Of a stretch of 64,000 nt of DNA, positions 19,974-27,636 are shown one piece after another. Position numbers and translations under genes: made by a program. The first letter of the stretch is position 1; each line of letters starts with the position of its first letter. Origin of the DNA: Bacillota bacterium (GTDB lineage: Bacteria; Bacillota; Bacilli; Paenibacillales; Paenibacillaceae); contig JAEWAQ010000058.1 of assembly GCA_023391635.1 (NCBI GenBank), positions 1 to 64,000 of the forward strand. The letters run 5' to 3'. The notes under the pieces were generated by a model that was not told the origin of the DNA, searched no databases, and was given only the letters and a program-made list of their open reading frames with translations.

Positions 19974-20795
19974 ATGGGTATGGAAATTGGAGTCATAAAC
20001 TACCTGACAAAAAGCGGGCATTTATTCGAACATGTTAGCCATTTTGGTTTGAAAGTTTGTCAACTGGCTAGCTGGGATATTACGTTTGCAACGGAGGAAA
20101 TGGCGAAACAAGTTGTTCGAGATTCGAATGACTCAGGCGTTAGAGTGTGTGCTGTGTGGGCAGGAGTCCCTGGCCCTAGAGTGTGGAATTTTATCGATGG
20201 GCCTGAAACACTTGGTCTTGTACCCGCTCAGTATCGTACGGATCGGGTACAGGCGCTGAAACAATGGGCTGATTTCGCCTCCTGGATCGGGGCCCCTGCA
20301 ATCATTACACACTGCGGGTTTATTCCGGAAAACATGACGGATGCCCAATACCAGCCGGTTGTGGATGCGATTAAAGAAGTAGCTCAGTATTGTGGGCAGA
20401 AAGGAATTGAATTCTGGTTAGAAACAGGCCAGGAGACTCCTATCGTGATGTTAAGAACTATTGAACGCGCAGGCACCTTAAATCTTGGCATTAATCTGGA
20501 TCCGGCTAATCTCATTTTATATGGAAAAGGTAATCCCATAGATTCATTGGATGTATTCGGAAAATACGTTCGAAATATTCATGTCAAGGATGGACTATAT
20601 CCGACCAATGGAGATCAACTTGGGTTAGAGGTGCCCGCAGGTGAAGGTAAAGTAAATTTTCCTGAATTTATCCGCAAGCTGCAGGAAATGGGCTATACTG
20701 GCGAATTGATCATAGAACGCGAAATCAGCGGCGAACAACAAACTGCGGATATTCGCAATACGGTAAACAAATTACACGATTGGATCCATCAATAA
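19974..20795 (+). CDS. Sugar phosphate isomerase/epimerase-family TIM barrel
   Basis: A 273-residue protein of the xylose-isomerase-like (AP endonuclease 2) superfamily. Visible landmarks are EFWLETGQETP near residue 145 (first metal Glu), LGINLDPANLILYG near 170 (Asp), NIHVKDG near 200 (His/Lys) and ELIIEREISGE near 245 (last metal Glu). Such proteins isomerise or epimerise keto-sugars or act as C-glycoside or keto-sugar lyases. Strong GAGGAGGA upstream. The coding sequence is clearly poorer in GC than its neighbours (24/60 and 20/60 G+C in two counted rows, against 37/60 in the next gene), a sign of separate origin. Confidence 0.9.
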   Translation: MGMEIGVINYLTKSGHLFEHVSHFGLKVCQLASWDITFATEEMAKQVVRDSNDSGVRVCAVWAGVPGPRVWNFIDGPETLGLVPAQYRTDRVQALKQWADFASWIGAPAIITHCGFIPENMTDAQYQPVVDAIKEVAQYCGQKGIEFWLETGQETPIVMLRTIERAGTLNLGINLDPANLILYGKGNPIDSLDVFGKYVRNIHVKDGLYPTNGDQLGLEVPAGEGKVNFPEFIRKLQEMGYTGELIIEREISGEQQTADIRNTVNKLHDWIHQ

Positions 20796-20813
20796 AAGGG
20801 AAGGTGACCCTAA

Positions 20814-21581
20814 ATGACAGAAGGACAAGCAGATGGAGGGTACGCGAAAATGAATGTGACGATATCGGAAACGGCGGAGGAACTGGGCGCTGCTGCGGCA
20901 CAACAAGCTGCAGACATCATAAACGAATGCGTGAACAAGCGCGGATCGGCAAGAATCGTGCTCTCTACGGGAGCCTCGCAGTTTACTTTTCTGGAGGCGC
21001 TGGCATCGCATGCCGTGGATTGGAGCAAGGTCGAGATGTTTCACCTTGACGAGTATGCCGATCTGCCCGATACGCATCCGGCCAGCTTCCGCAAATATTT
21101 GCGGGAACGATTTCTCTCGTATGCGTCCGGAGCCAAAGCTCACCTGGTCGACGGAGAAGGCGACATTGCCTCGCATATCGCGCAGCTGACGCGTGAAATC
21201 CGCCGCGCTCCCATCGACTTGTCCATGATCGGAATCGGCGAGAATGCCCATATCGCGTTCAACGACCCGCCCGCCGATTTCGATACGACCGAGGCCTACA
21301 AGGTAGTCGATCTGGATGAGGCTTGCAAAGCGCAGCAGGTGCGCGAAGGCTGGTTCGAATCGCTCGGACAGGTGCCCCGCCAGGCGATCACGATGACGGT
21401 GCGGCAAATTCTCGACAGCGCCACGATCATCTCCTGCGTGCCTTATCGCGTCAAAGCGAACGCGATCAAGCAGACGCTGCAGGAGGAGATTACCGCCGAT
21501 GTGCCGGCATCGATCTTGAAGACGCACAACGATTGGCGCCTGTTCCTGGACCGGGAATCCGCATCCGAAATCAACAGATAG
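20814..21581 (+). CDS. nagB: Glucosamine-6-phosphate deaminase-like protein (NagB family)
   Basis: A 255-residue NagB/6-phosphogluconolactonase-fold protein. Landmarks are LSTGASQFTFLEAL near residue 50 (phosphate loop), FHLDEYADL near 80 (catalytic Asp-Glu) and IGIGENAHIAFNDPP near 140 (catalytic His). The canonical enzyme converts glucosamine-6-phosphate to fructose-6-phosphate and ammonia. No nagA or amino-sugar kinase is present nearby, so the true substrate may be another amino- or keto-sugar phosphate made by this locus. It is the last gene before a strong terminator. Confidence 0.85.
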   Translation: MTEGQADGGYAKMNVTISETAEELGAAAAQQAADIINECVNKRGSARIVLSTGASQFTFLEALASHAVDWSKVEMFHLDEYADLPDTHPASFRKYLRERFLSYASGAKAHLVDGEGDIASHIAQLTREIRRAPIDLSMIGIGENAHIAFNDPPADFDTTEAYKVVDLDEACKAQQVREGWFESLGQVPRQAITMTVRQILDSATIISCVPYRVKANAIKQTLQEEITADVPASILKTHNDWRLFLDRESASEINR

Positions 21582-21649
21582 GGCGGAAATAAACGCGAGA
21601 AAGAACATGCCATCTCATAGTCGAAACCGACCGCCTTGCAAGCGGTCAA

Positions 21650-21691
21650 CTGCCCAGAGCCGCGTTAGCGTGTGGCTCCTGGGCAGTTTTT
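21650..21691 (+). terminator. Rho-independent terminator ending the first sugar locus
   Basis: CTGCCCAG at 21650 pairs with CTGGGCAG ending at 21686, with GAGCC/GGCTC extending the stem, followed by five T. It lies 68 bases after the NagB-like stop and closes the long + strand transcript. Confidence 0.85.
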
Positions 21692-21772
21692 CATTGAAAC
21701 ATTCGGCGGCCATCTCTCGTCTAGGAGGTCAGCAAAAGAGATAGAGAGAAAGCACAAAAGGAGAGAAACCAA

Positions 21773-22405
21773 ATGTACAACAGCAAGAAGATGTTTCACA
21801 CGATGACGGCGGCAGCGATCGCATTGGCGATTCTGTCGGGCTGCAGCAACGCTTCGAATGCCAACAATTCGGGCGCTTCGGCGCCGTCCGCCACGCAACC
21901 AGGCGTCAGTTCTCCATCCGCGGAGTCGGGACAGACGACGCCACCGCCGTCCGCCTCGTCCCCGGAGTCGCCAACCCCGTCCCAGCCGTCCGCCGATCCG
22001 GCGCCTAATCCGGATGAGTTGAAGGCGTCCGACATTACGACGAAGCTGACGAGCGACATCGATATGGGTTCGCTGCTCACTCTGGATGCGCAAGGCGTCA
22101 AGGACATGTACGGGCTCGACGCCTCTGCATACGCGGACAGCATGTTCATGCCGGCAATGATGAATATTAAGTCGACGGAGATCGCGGTCGTGAAGCTGAA
22201 GTCAGACGATCAGTACGAAGAGGTCAAGGCTGCGATGGAGAAACGCGCGAAGGCGATTCAGAAGACGTTCGAGCAATATTTGCAGGATCAATACGAGGCA
22301 TCGAAGAATTATCAAATTTTGCGCAGCGGCGACTTCGTCCTGTTCTCGATCACGCAGGATCAGGAGAAGGTCAAGGAGATCTTCGAAAGTTTCTTCGCAA
22401 AATAA
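21773..22405 (+). CDS. DUF4358 domain lipoprotein
   Basis: A 210-residue exported lipoprotein. The lipobox ILSGC puts the acylated Cys near residue 24, followed by a Ser/Pro/Ala/Thr-rich disordered linker to about residue 80. The C-terminal 125 residues match the DUF4358 pattern (DIDMGSLLTLD, MMNIKSTEIAVVKL, then a helix with EEVKAAMEKRAKAIQKTFEQY). The function of the domain is unknown, but it commonly sits beside MBOAT and AlgX-like genes, as it does here, so it is probably an accessory factor in O-acetylation of a surface polymer. Confidence 0.87.
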   Translation: MYNSKKMFHTMTAAAIALAILSGCSNASNANNSGASAPSATQPGVSSPSAESGQTTPPPSASSPESPTPSQPSADPAPNPDELKASDITTKLTSDIDMGSLLTLDAQGVKDMYGLDASAYADSMFMPAMMNIKSTEIAVVKLKSDDQYEEVKAAMEKRAKAIQKTFEQYLQDQYEASKNYQILRSGDFVLFSITQDQEKVKEIFESFFAK

Positions 22406-22567
22406 AAGCACTCGCGGCGTAGATAAAAGAACCGTCTCCGATATAAGCGACATTCTCAATTCCGGAGGACGACGAGGCCGTTCTACTTGGGGGACCAAAC
22501 GGCGAAAAAGGATTTAAATTCAGCAAGCTAACTTCACAAATGACGGCAGCGGAAGGAGCAGGAACGG

Positions 22568-23977
22568 ATGGTTTTCAGCAGCTTGTTGTTCCTGTTCTTC
22601 TTCCTGCCGCTCACCCTGTTGCTATACGCATGTTCTCCCCGCAAGCTGAAAAACCTGATTTTGTTCCTCATGAGCTTGGTCTTCTACGCGTGGGGAGAGC
22701 CTGTATACGTCGCGCTCATGCTCGTGTCCACCGTGACGGATTACGCGATCGGGCTGCTGCTTGAGCGAACCGGGAACAGCCCGGGCAAGCGCAGACTGCT
22801 GCTCATCGGCTCCATCGTTGTCAATTTGGGCGTTCTGGGCTTCTTCAAATACTACGCTTTCCTGGCTCGAAGCCTGGAGGCGCTGACCGGGATCCCGCTG
22901 CCGGACTGGGACCCGCCGCTGCCGATCGGCATCTCCTTCTACACGTTCCAGACGCTGTCCTATACGATTGACGTCTACCGCAGAGAAGTAACCGCGCAGC
23001 GAAGCTTCATCCGGTTCGGCTGCTTCGTCGCCTTGTTCCCCCAATTAATCGCCGGCCCTATCGTCCGGTATCGGGAGATCGAGGCGGACCTCAATCGGCA
23101 TCGCACCATCACCAGCGGGCATCTCGTTGAAGGCAGTCGATTGTTTCTGATCGGGCTCGGCAAGAAGGTGCTGCTGGCTAACAACATCGGGGCGCTCTGG
23201 GACGAGATTCATGCGATGCCGGCTTCCGAATTGACGGCCGGCACGGCGTGGTTGGGACTGGTCGCTTTCGCCATGCAGATTTATTTCGACTTCAGCGGCT
23301 ATTCCGACATGGCGCGGGGACTCGGCCGGATGTTCGGCTTCCAGTTTCCGATCAACTTCAACTATCCGTATATCTCACAGAGCATCACCGAATTTTGGCG
23401 GCGCTGGCATATGACGCTCGGCTCCTGGTTCCGCGAATACGTGTATATCCCGCTGGGCGGCAATCGGGTCGGCCGGTGGAAGCTGTTCCGCAACATCTTC
23501 GTCGTCTGGCTGCTCACCGGCTTATGGCATGGCGCGAGCTGGAACTTCGTGTGGTGGGGGTTGTATTTCGCGGTCGTACTGGCTGCCGAGAAGGGGTTCG
23601 TCTTGGCGTGGCTGCGGCGGGCTCCCCGATTCATCCGGCATCTGTATGCCAGCACGCTCATTCTGCTGGGATGGGTGTTGTTCGCCGTGGAATCGCCGGG
23701 CGCGATGGGCGATTATTTCTGCGCGTTGATCGGGCTGCGGGGCGGGGGATACGATGCGCAGACGTTGTACGGATTGACCTCCTATGGCGGCGTGCTCATC
23801 CTGTGCGTCATCGGGAGCCTGCCGGTGTGGAAGGGGATCGCGATGAAAATGAAGATCCCCGTACGCGGGCGGCTTTACGATGGTACAATGGCGGCGGCGT
23901 GCATGGCGATTCTGCTCCTGTCCATCGCTTATTTGGTCGATTCGACCTACAATCCTTTCTTATACTTCCGATTTTGA
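22568..23977 (+). CDS. MBOAT-family membrane O-acyltransferase (AlgI/DltB-like)
   Basis: A 469-residue polytopic membrane protein. It shows the signatures of AlgI-type MBOAT acetyltransferases: MVFSSLLFLFFFLP at the start, GISFYTFQTLSYTIDVYR near 120, FWRRWHMTLGSWFREYVYIPLGG near 275-300 and LTGLWHGASWNFVWWG near 320, whose His is the catalytic residue. It moves acetyl groups across the membrane to a secreted polysaccharide or similar acceptor. AAGGAGCAGG lies before the start. The next gene encodes the AlgX/DHHW partner, 28 bases downstream. Confidence 0.93.
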   Translation: MVFSSLLFLFFFLPLTLLLYACSPRKLKNLILFLMSLVFYAWGEPVYVALMLVSTVTDYAIGLLLERTGNSPGKRRLLLIGSIVVNLGVLGFFKYYAFLARSLEALTGIPLPDWDPPLPIGISFYTFQTLSYTIDVYRREVTAQRSFIRFGCFVALFPQLIAGPIVRYREIEADLNRHRTITSGHLVEGSRLFLIGLGKKVLLANNIGALWDEIHAMPASELTAGTAWLGLVAFAMQIYFDFSGYSDMARGLGRMFGFQFPINFNYPYISQSITEFWRRWHMTLGSWFREYVYIPLGGNRVGRWKLFRNIFVVWLLTGLWHGASWNFVWWGLYFAVVLAAEKGFVLAWLRRAPRFIRHLYASTLILLGWVLFAVESPGAMGDYFCALIGLRGGGYDAQTLYGLTSYGGVLILCVIGSLPVWKGIAMKMKIPVRGRLYDGTMAAACMAILLLSIAYLVDSTYNPFLYFRF

Positions 23978-24005
23978 CCTTACTGAGCAGACTGGGGGTG
24001 CGGCA

Positions 24006-25133
24006 ATGAGCGGCAAGCTGAACAAGCTGTATCTGGGATTGGTCGGACTGCTCTTCGTCGGGCTAGGCAGCTCCATGCTGCTGCTTCCCGCCAAGCCATT
24101 CTCGAGCATGGAGAACCGCTATTTGGCGGCGTTCCCCGCGATCACCTGGGAGGGGATCCGGTCAGGCGAATTCGGGAGGGCGATGGAACGGTATGCGGCC
24201 GACCAGTTCCCGCTGCGCGATCGTTGGGTGACGATGAAGGCCTGGATGGAAGTGAGCCTGAACAAAAAGGAGAATAACGAGGTCTATGCCGGCAAGGACG
24301 GATATTTGCTGCAGAAGCTTCCGGAGCCGTCGATTCCGTTGAACGAGCAGATGTCTTACGTGCGGTCTTTCGCCGAAGCGGTCGGGATCCCGGTGCGGTT
24401 CCTGCTGGCTCCGAATTCGGCGGCGATTCTGTCCGAGAAGTTGCCTGCGTTCGCACCCTCGCCCGAGCAGCAAGCTTATATACAGCAAGCGTACGGCTTG
24501 CTTGGGAATGCGGCGGCAGGCGTGGATGTATACGAGACGTTGCGGTCGCATCGAGACCAGTCTATTTACTACCGGACGGATCACCATTGGACGACGCTTG
24601 GAGCCTATTATGCTTATCAGGCATATGCGCGGCAGGCAGGGGTTGTCCCGTTTGCTCAGGACGCATTCCGGATCGAGAAAGTGTCGAACGAATTTTACGG
24701 AACCTTGTCGGCGAAGAGCAAGTTCCGGCACGTCAAGCCGGACGAGATCGAAATCTGGATTCCGAAGGAGACGAGTTACCGCCACAAGGTGACACATCTG
24801 GACGACGGTACGGAGCTGGATTCGCTGTACGATTGGGCGAAGCTGAACGAGCGGGACCAATATCCCGTATTTCTCGGCGGCAATCACGCGCTCACGGCGA
24901 TCGAGACGCCGGAGGCTCCGGACCGGACGCTGTTGCTCATTAAGGACTCGTATGCGCACGCGATGGTTCCGTTTCTCGCCCAACATTACAACAAGATCTA
25001 CATGGTCGATCTGCGCTATTTGAACATGGGTATGAAACAGTATGCTGCTGAAATCAACGCCGACGAAGCGCTGATTCTGTATAATGCGGCAACGTTCGGC
25101 TCCGACGATCAACTGGTGAAGCTGGGGTGGTGA
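24006..25133 (+). CDS. DHHW-family (AlgX/AlgJ-like) surface acetylation protein
   Basis: A 375-residue protein with one N-terminal membrane anchor (about residues 8-28). SMENRYLAAFP near 38 and TDHHWTTLGAYYAY near residue 190 form the DHHW signature; Asp-His there and a later Ser in LLIKDSYAHAMVPFL near 318 form the SGNH-like active site. Such proteins complete the transfer of acetyl groups brought out by the MBOAT partner. Start chosen at 24006 after CTGGGGGTG; longer upstream reading overlaps the MBOAT gene and has no membrane anchor in place. Confidence 0.9.
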   Translation: MSGKLNKLYLGLVGLLFVGLGSSMLLLPAKPFSSMENRYLAAFPAITWEGIRSGEFGRAMERYAADQFPLRDRWVTMKAWMEVSLNKKENNEVYAGKDGYLLQKLPEPSIPLNEQMSYVRSFAEAVGIPVRFLLAPNSAAILSEKLPAFAPSPEQQAYIQQAYGLLGNAAAGVDVYETLRSHRDQSIYYRTDHHWTTLGAYYAYQAYARQAGVVPFAQDAFRIEKVSNEFYGTLSAKSKFRHVKPDEIEIWIPKETSYRHKVTHLDDGTELDSLYDWAKLNERDQYPVFLGGNHALTAIETPEAPDRTLLLIKDSYAHAMVPFLAQHYNKIYMVDLRYLNMGMKQYAAEINADEALILYNAATFGSDDQLVKLGW

Positions 25134-25157
25134 AGAGAGCACACGTTGGGGCGTGAG

Positions 25158-25204
25158 TTGACAATGGATGGCATGAATCATATTATCATTATTGAAACTG
25201 ATAA
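25158..25204 (+). promoter_or_regulatory. Sigma-A promoter with overlapping inverted-repeat operator (regulator gene)
   Basis: TTGACA at 25158 and TATTAT at 25181 are separated by exactly 17 bases. Overlapping the -10 is TTATCA-N10-TGATAA at 25183-25204. The same sequence and spacing recurs at 26642-26663 before the exporter operon, so this is the probable binding site of the HTH regulator encoded just downstream (autoregulation). Confidence 0.75.
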
Positions 25205-25268
25205 CATTTGACGGTGTCATACGGTATTCGCATGGCATTCATAGAACGGGAGCAAGGAGGGAGACCAC

Positions 25269-25820
25269 GTGTCCGAGAAGAAGGCGGAAGTCATTCTGCA
25301 TCCGGTGCGCATGCGCATTATCCAGTGCCTGGTCAGCAGGAAGCAGATGACGCCTTACCAGTTGCAAGAGGAGATGCCGGATATTCCCCAAGCGACGCTG
25401 TACCGACATGTCCGGAAGCTGAAGGATGCCGGCATCCTCGTCGTGGCGGACGAACGGCAGAACCGCGGGGCGACGGAGAAAGTGTACATGCTCCCCGAGC
25501 ACGCGGCCATCTTGACGCAAGAGGACCTTCAGCACGCGACGGCCGAAGACCATCTCACCTATTTTATCAACTTCGCGGCTCACCTCATCGGGGAATACGG
25601 CCGTTACGTACAGCAACCCGACATTGACCTCGTCCGGGATGGCGTCAGCTATCGGCAGGTGCCGCTGTACTTAACCCGGGAAGAGAACCTGGAGATGTTG
25701 TACGCGATCCGGGATATATTTAAGAAATATGCAGACAATGGGCCCGGCGATGGTCGGCGCAGGAGGCTGATCTCGACGATCGCGCATCCGGAAGGCAAGC
25801 CCGAATCGCCGGGCAAATGA
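25269..25820 (+). CDS. HTH transcriptional regulator (ArsR-like winged helix)
   Basis: A 183-residue regulator that starts at GTG after AAGGAGG. Residues 5-75 form a winged HTH with VILHPVRMRIIQCLVS, MTPYQLQEEM and IPQATLYRHVRKLKDAGILVV, a pattern of ArsR/HTH_20-type repressors. The C-terminal half is helical and may bind a ligand or mediate dimerisation. A 22-base inverted repeat overlaps its own promoter, and the same repeat precedes the membrane protease/exporter operon at 26703, so it probably represses both. The inducer is unknown. Confidence 0.87.
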   Translation: MSEKKAEVILHPVRMRIIQCLVSRKQMTPYQLQEEMPDIPQATLYRHVRKLKDAGILVVADERQNRGATEKVYMLPEHAAILTQEDLQHATAEDHLTYFINFAAHLIGEYGRYVQQPDIDLVRDGVSYRQVPLYLTREENLEMLYAIRDIFKKYADNGPGDGRRRRLISTIAHPEGKPESPGK

Positions 25821-25880
25821 AGAAATCTCGCTCCCGTCGTTCGCTATTTGCGGTACAATAGCAGCAAGGAGGCGATCGGG

Positions 25881-26030
25881 ATGCGGGAACTGGTAGGACA
25901 TTGCAAGGTTTGCGGTTGCGAGGTTTACTGCAATGACGGATTTTTCACCGGCATCGTGCTAGAGGACAAATCGGTCATCTGTTTCGAATGCGAGGAGAAG
26001 GAACGACCGGACGAGAACGGGCAAGGGTAA
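25881..26030 (+). CDS. Small Cys-rich (zinc-ribbon-like) protein, 49 residues
   Basis: A short gene with an ideal AAGGAGG site eight bases before its ATG. The product carries HCKVCGCEVYC near the N-terminus and ICFECEE near residue 35, two Cys pairs arranged like a treble-clef or zinc-ribbon, similar in style to small Bacillus zinc-binding regulators such as Gin. I do not recognise the family. It lies 60 bases after the HTH regulator and may be co-transcribed with it. Confidence 0.65.
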   Translation: MRELVGHCKVCGCEVYCNDGFFTGIVLEDKSVICFECEEKERPDENGQG

Positions 26031-26619
26031 GGAAGTCGTGGCCATGTCATGGCACGGATAGAACGGTTATAACGACTCGACGTTCACCCAAGCGGCCCAT
26101 TGACCTCAATCGAAGGCTTCAACAGCCGCCACAGCCGTAACTGCGCATCGCAAAAACGTTAACGGACGCCGCAGCCGTAACTGCAACTGCACATCGCAAA
26201 ACGCTAACGGACGCCACAGCCGCAATTGCACACATCGCAAAACGCTAACAGCCGCCGCAGTCGCAACTGCACATCGCAAAACGCTAACAGCCGCCGCAGT
26301 CGCAACTGCACATTGCAAAACGCTAACGGACGCCACGGCCGCTATTCGTGCAAAATTGGCGTGTCGCAAACGCTAACGGACCTGCAGGACCTTATTGCCC
26401 GCCAAACTTGCCCACATTCCCTTCATTCCGGCCCATAAGCGCGCCCATGTCCGTTAGAATGCAATATGAAATCAGAATGGCGGAATAACGTCTCTCTTGT
26501 CCGTTAGAATCAGCTGATCGAAGCGTGCACGCTAAGTTGCGATGTTCTTATCCACGGGGATTCCCCAATTGCGATCTGACTATCAAAGGTGGAAGCTGCA
26601 TCACCCATTCAAATGATGC
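26031..26619. other. Long gene-free region with repeat array
   Basis: No credible coding sequence. The region holds the degenerate tandem array at 26121-26390 and a pair of 13-base direct repeats TGTCCGTTAGAAT at 26448 and 26498, 50 bases apart. The repeat core CTAACGGAC of the array is the reverse complement of GTCCGTTAG in the pair, so the two halves face each other. Confidence 0.7.
26121..26390 (+). repeat. Degenerate ~40-bp tandem repeat array
   Basis: About seven imperfect copies of a unit of 39-45 bases: a core ACGCTAACGGACGCCACAG (or TAACAGCCGCCGCAG) followed by a tail of the type CGCAACTGCACATCGCAAA. The two central copies (about 26241-26318) are nearly identical. The sixth copy has a different tail (CGCTATTCGTGCAAAATTGG) that matches, in opposite orientation, a copy at 37527-37563. 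Copies abut without unique spacers. Confidence 0.85.
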
Positions 26620-26663
26620 TTGACAACAGATTAGCACGGTATTATCATTACCAATAATGATAA
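26620..26663 (+). promoter_or_regulatory. Promoter and operator of the membrane protease/exporter operon
   Basis: TTGACA at 26620, 17 bases, then TATCAT at 26643. TTATCA-N10-TGATAA at 26642-26663 overlaps the -10 and shares its first 11 bases (TATTATCATTA) with the operator at 25183. The arms extend to a longer imperfect palindrome here (TATTATCATT / AATGATAATA). Confidence 0.75.
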
Positions 26664-26702
26664 TAATAAATGAGTGAATGAAAAAAGGAGATCGCAACAC
26701 GA

Positions 26703-27416
26703 ATGGAGCCGATAACGGAACAGCAGCAGACTCATCAAGAGGAATTGGAGCAGGCGGCGAAGCGGGCGATCCGCATGCTGCCTCTGCATGTGGTCGTTCC
26801 CTTGCTCTTCTGGATCGGGTTTCAGGCAGCGGGTTATTCCATGGACTGGAAAGCGTTCGGCCTAGGCGCGCTCGGATGGACGATCGCTTTGCTGCTGCGG
26901 GGGCCGATCAGTGCGCTTGTGATGAAGATGCCGCAGGAGAAGGGCAAGAAAATCATCGTGGCCAGCTCGGGCGTGTTGGAAGAGAGCGTAAGATTGATTC
27001 TGCTGGCTCTGACCTCGTCCGCTGCCGGATGGGCCGTCTCTGTCGGTCAAGGCTGGGCCGCGGTGGAAGTCGTGTTCACGATGGTGAATGTCATCCTGAT
27101 TGCGTCGCTTGTGAATCGAACGGACGAGAAAGCGATGCAAGCCAAGCAAATGCTCGCCGCGCAAAGCACAACGCATGCGAGCCCGCTGTGGGGCATCCTG
27201 GAACGCATCTGGGCGTCGGCATTCCATATCGGCTGCACGCTGATCGTCGCTTTCCAGCCGTGGGCGGTCGTGCTGCTGATTCCGCTGCACAGCGGATTGA
27301 ACGCGATCGCGGTGCGTCTGGCTGCTCGCTCGGTCGGCCGTTCCAGCCTGTTCGTAGGCGTGACGGGCATTGTCGTTTTCATCGTCGGTTTAGTAGCTAT
27401 ACATAATTTACATTAA
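26703..27416 (+). CDS. Membrane protein, YhfC-like intramembrane protease candidate
   Basis: A 237-residue protein with six to seven hydrophobic segments. It carries the three motif positions of the CPBP/YhfC-type glutamic intramembrane proteases: VLEESVRLI near residue 95 (EExxR), SAFHIGCTL near 180 and PLHSGLNAI near 205 (HxxxN). Members are implicated in prenyl-protein processing, bacteriocin immunity or maturation. It is the first gene of a four-gene operon with a small PLDc_N protein and an ABC exporter, suggesting a role in stress or antimicrobial-peptide response. Ribosome binding site AAAGGAG is 12 bases before the ATG, slightly far. Confidence 0.65.
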   Translation: MEPITEQQQTHQEELEQAAKRAIRMLPLHVVVPLLFWIGFQAAGYSMDWKAFGLGALGWTIALLLRGPISALVMKMPQEKGKKIIVASSGVLEESVRLILLALTSSAAGWAVSVGQGWAAVEVVFTMVNVILIASLVNRTDEKAMQAKQMLAAQSTTHASPLWGILERIWASAFHIGCTLIVAFQPWAVVLLIPLHSGLNAIAVRLAARSVGRSSLFVGVTGIVVFIVGLVAIHNLH

Positions 27417-27435
27417 TATCTAGGAGGTCTTGCAG

Positions 27436-27636
27436 ATGGATGATTTGAATTGGGGAGTCGTATTGCCGCTCATCGTGATCCAGTTAATTCTAATGGTCAT
27501 TGCGCTGATCGATCTGGTCAGAAGGGACGCACAGGCAACGAGAGGACCGAAGCTGATGTGGGTGTTCATCGTGATCCTCGGAAGTCTCGTCGGTTCGATT
27601 GTCTACTTCACTGTCGGAAGGAGAAACGACGCGTGA
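27436..27636 (+). CDS. PLDc_N domain small membrane protein (YxlE-like)
   Basis: A 66-residue protein with two membrane helices (about 6-26 and 38-60) and the PLDc_N signature ALIDLVRRD..GPKLMWVFIVILG..GSIVYFTVGR. In Bacillus subtilis the similar YxlE lies just before the YxlF/YxlG ABC exporter in the sigY operon, and the same order is found here. It probably modulates the exporter. ATG at 27436 has TAGGAGG eight bases upstream; the gene overlaps the ATPase gene at GTGA. Confidence 0.88.
   Translation: MDDLNWGVVLPLIVIQLILMVIALIDLVRRDAQATRGPKLMWVFIVILGSLVGSIVYFTVGRRNDA

Noticed and set aside
26121..26390. Repeat array as a CRISPR
   Set aside because: Units abut with no unique spacers of constant length, repeats are degenerate, and no cas genes are near.
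26640..26663. Fur box before the exporter operon
   Set aside because: It resembles AT-rich Fur sites, but the identical site at the HTH gene promoter and its TTATCA-N10-TGATAA form fit better with the local regulator.
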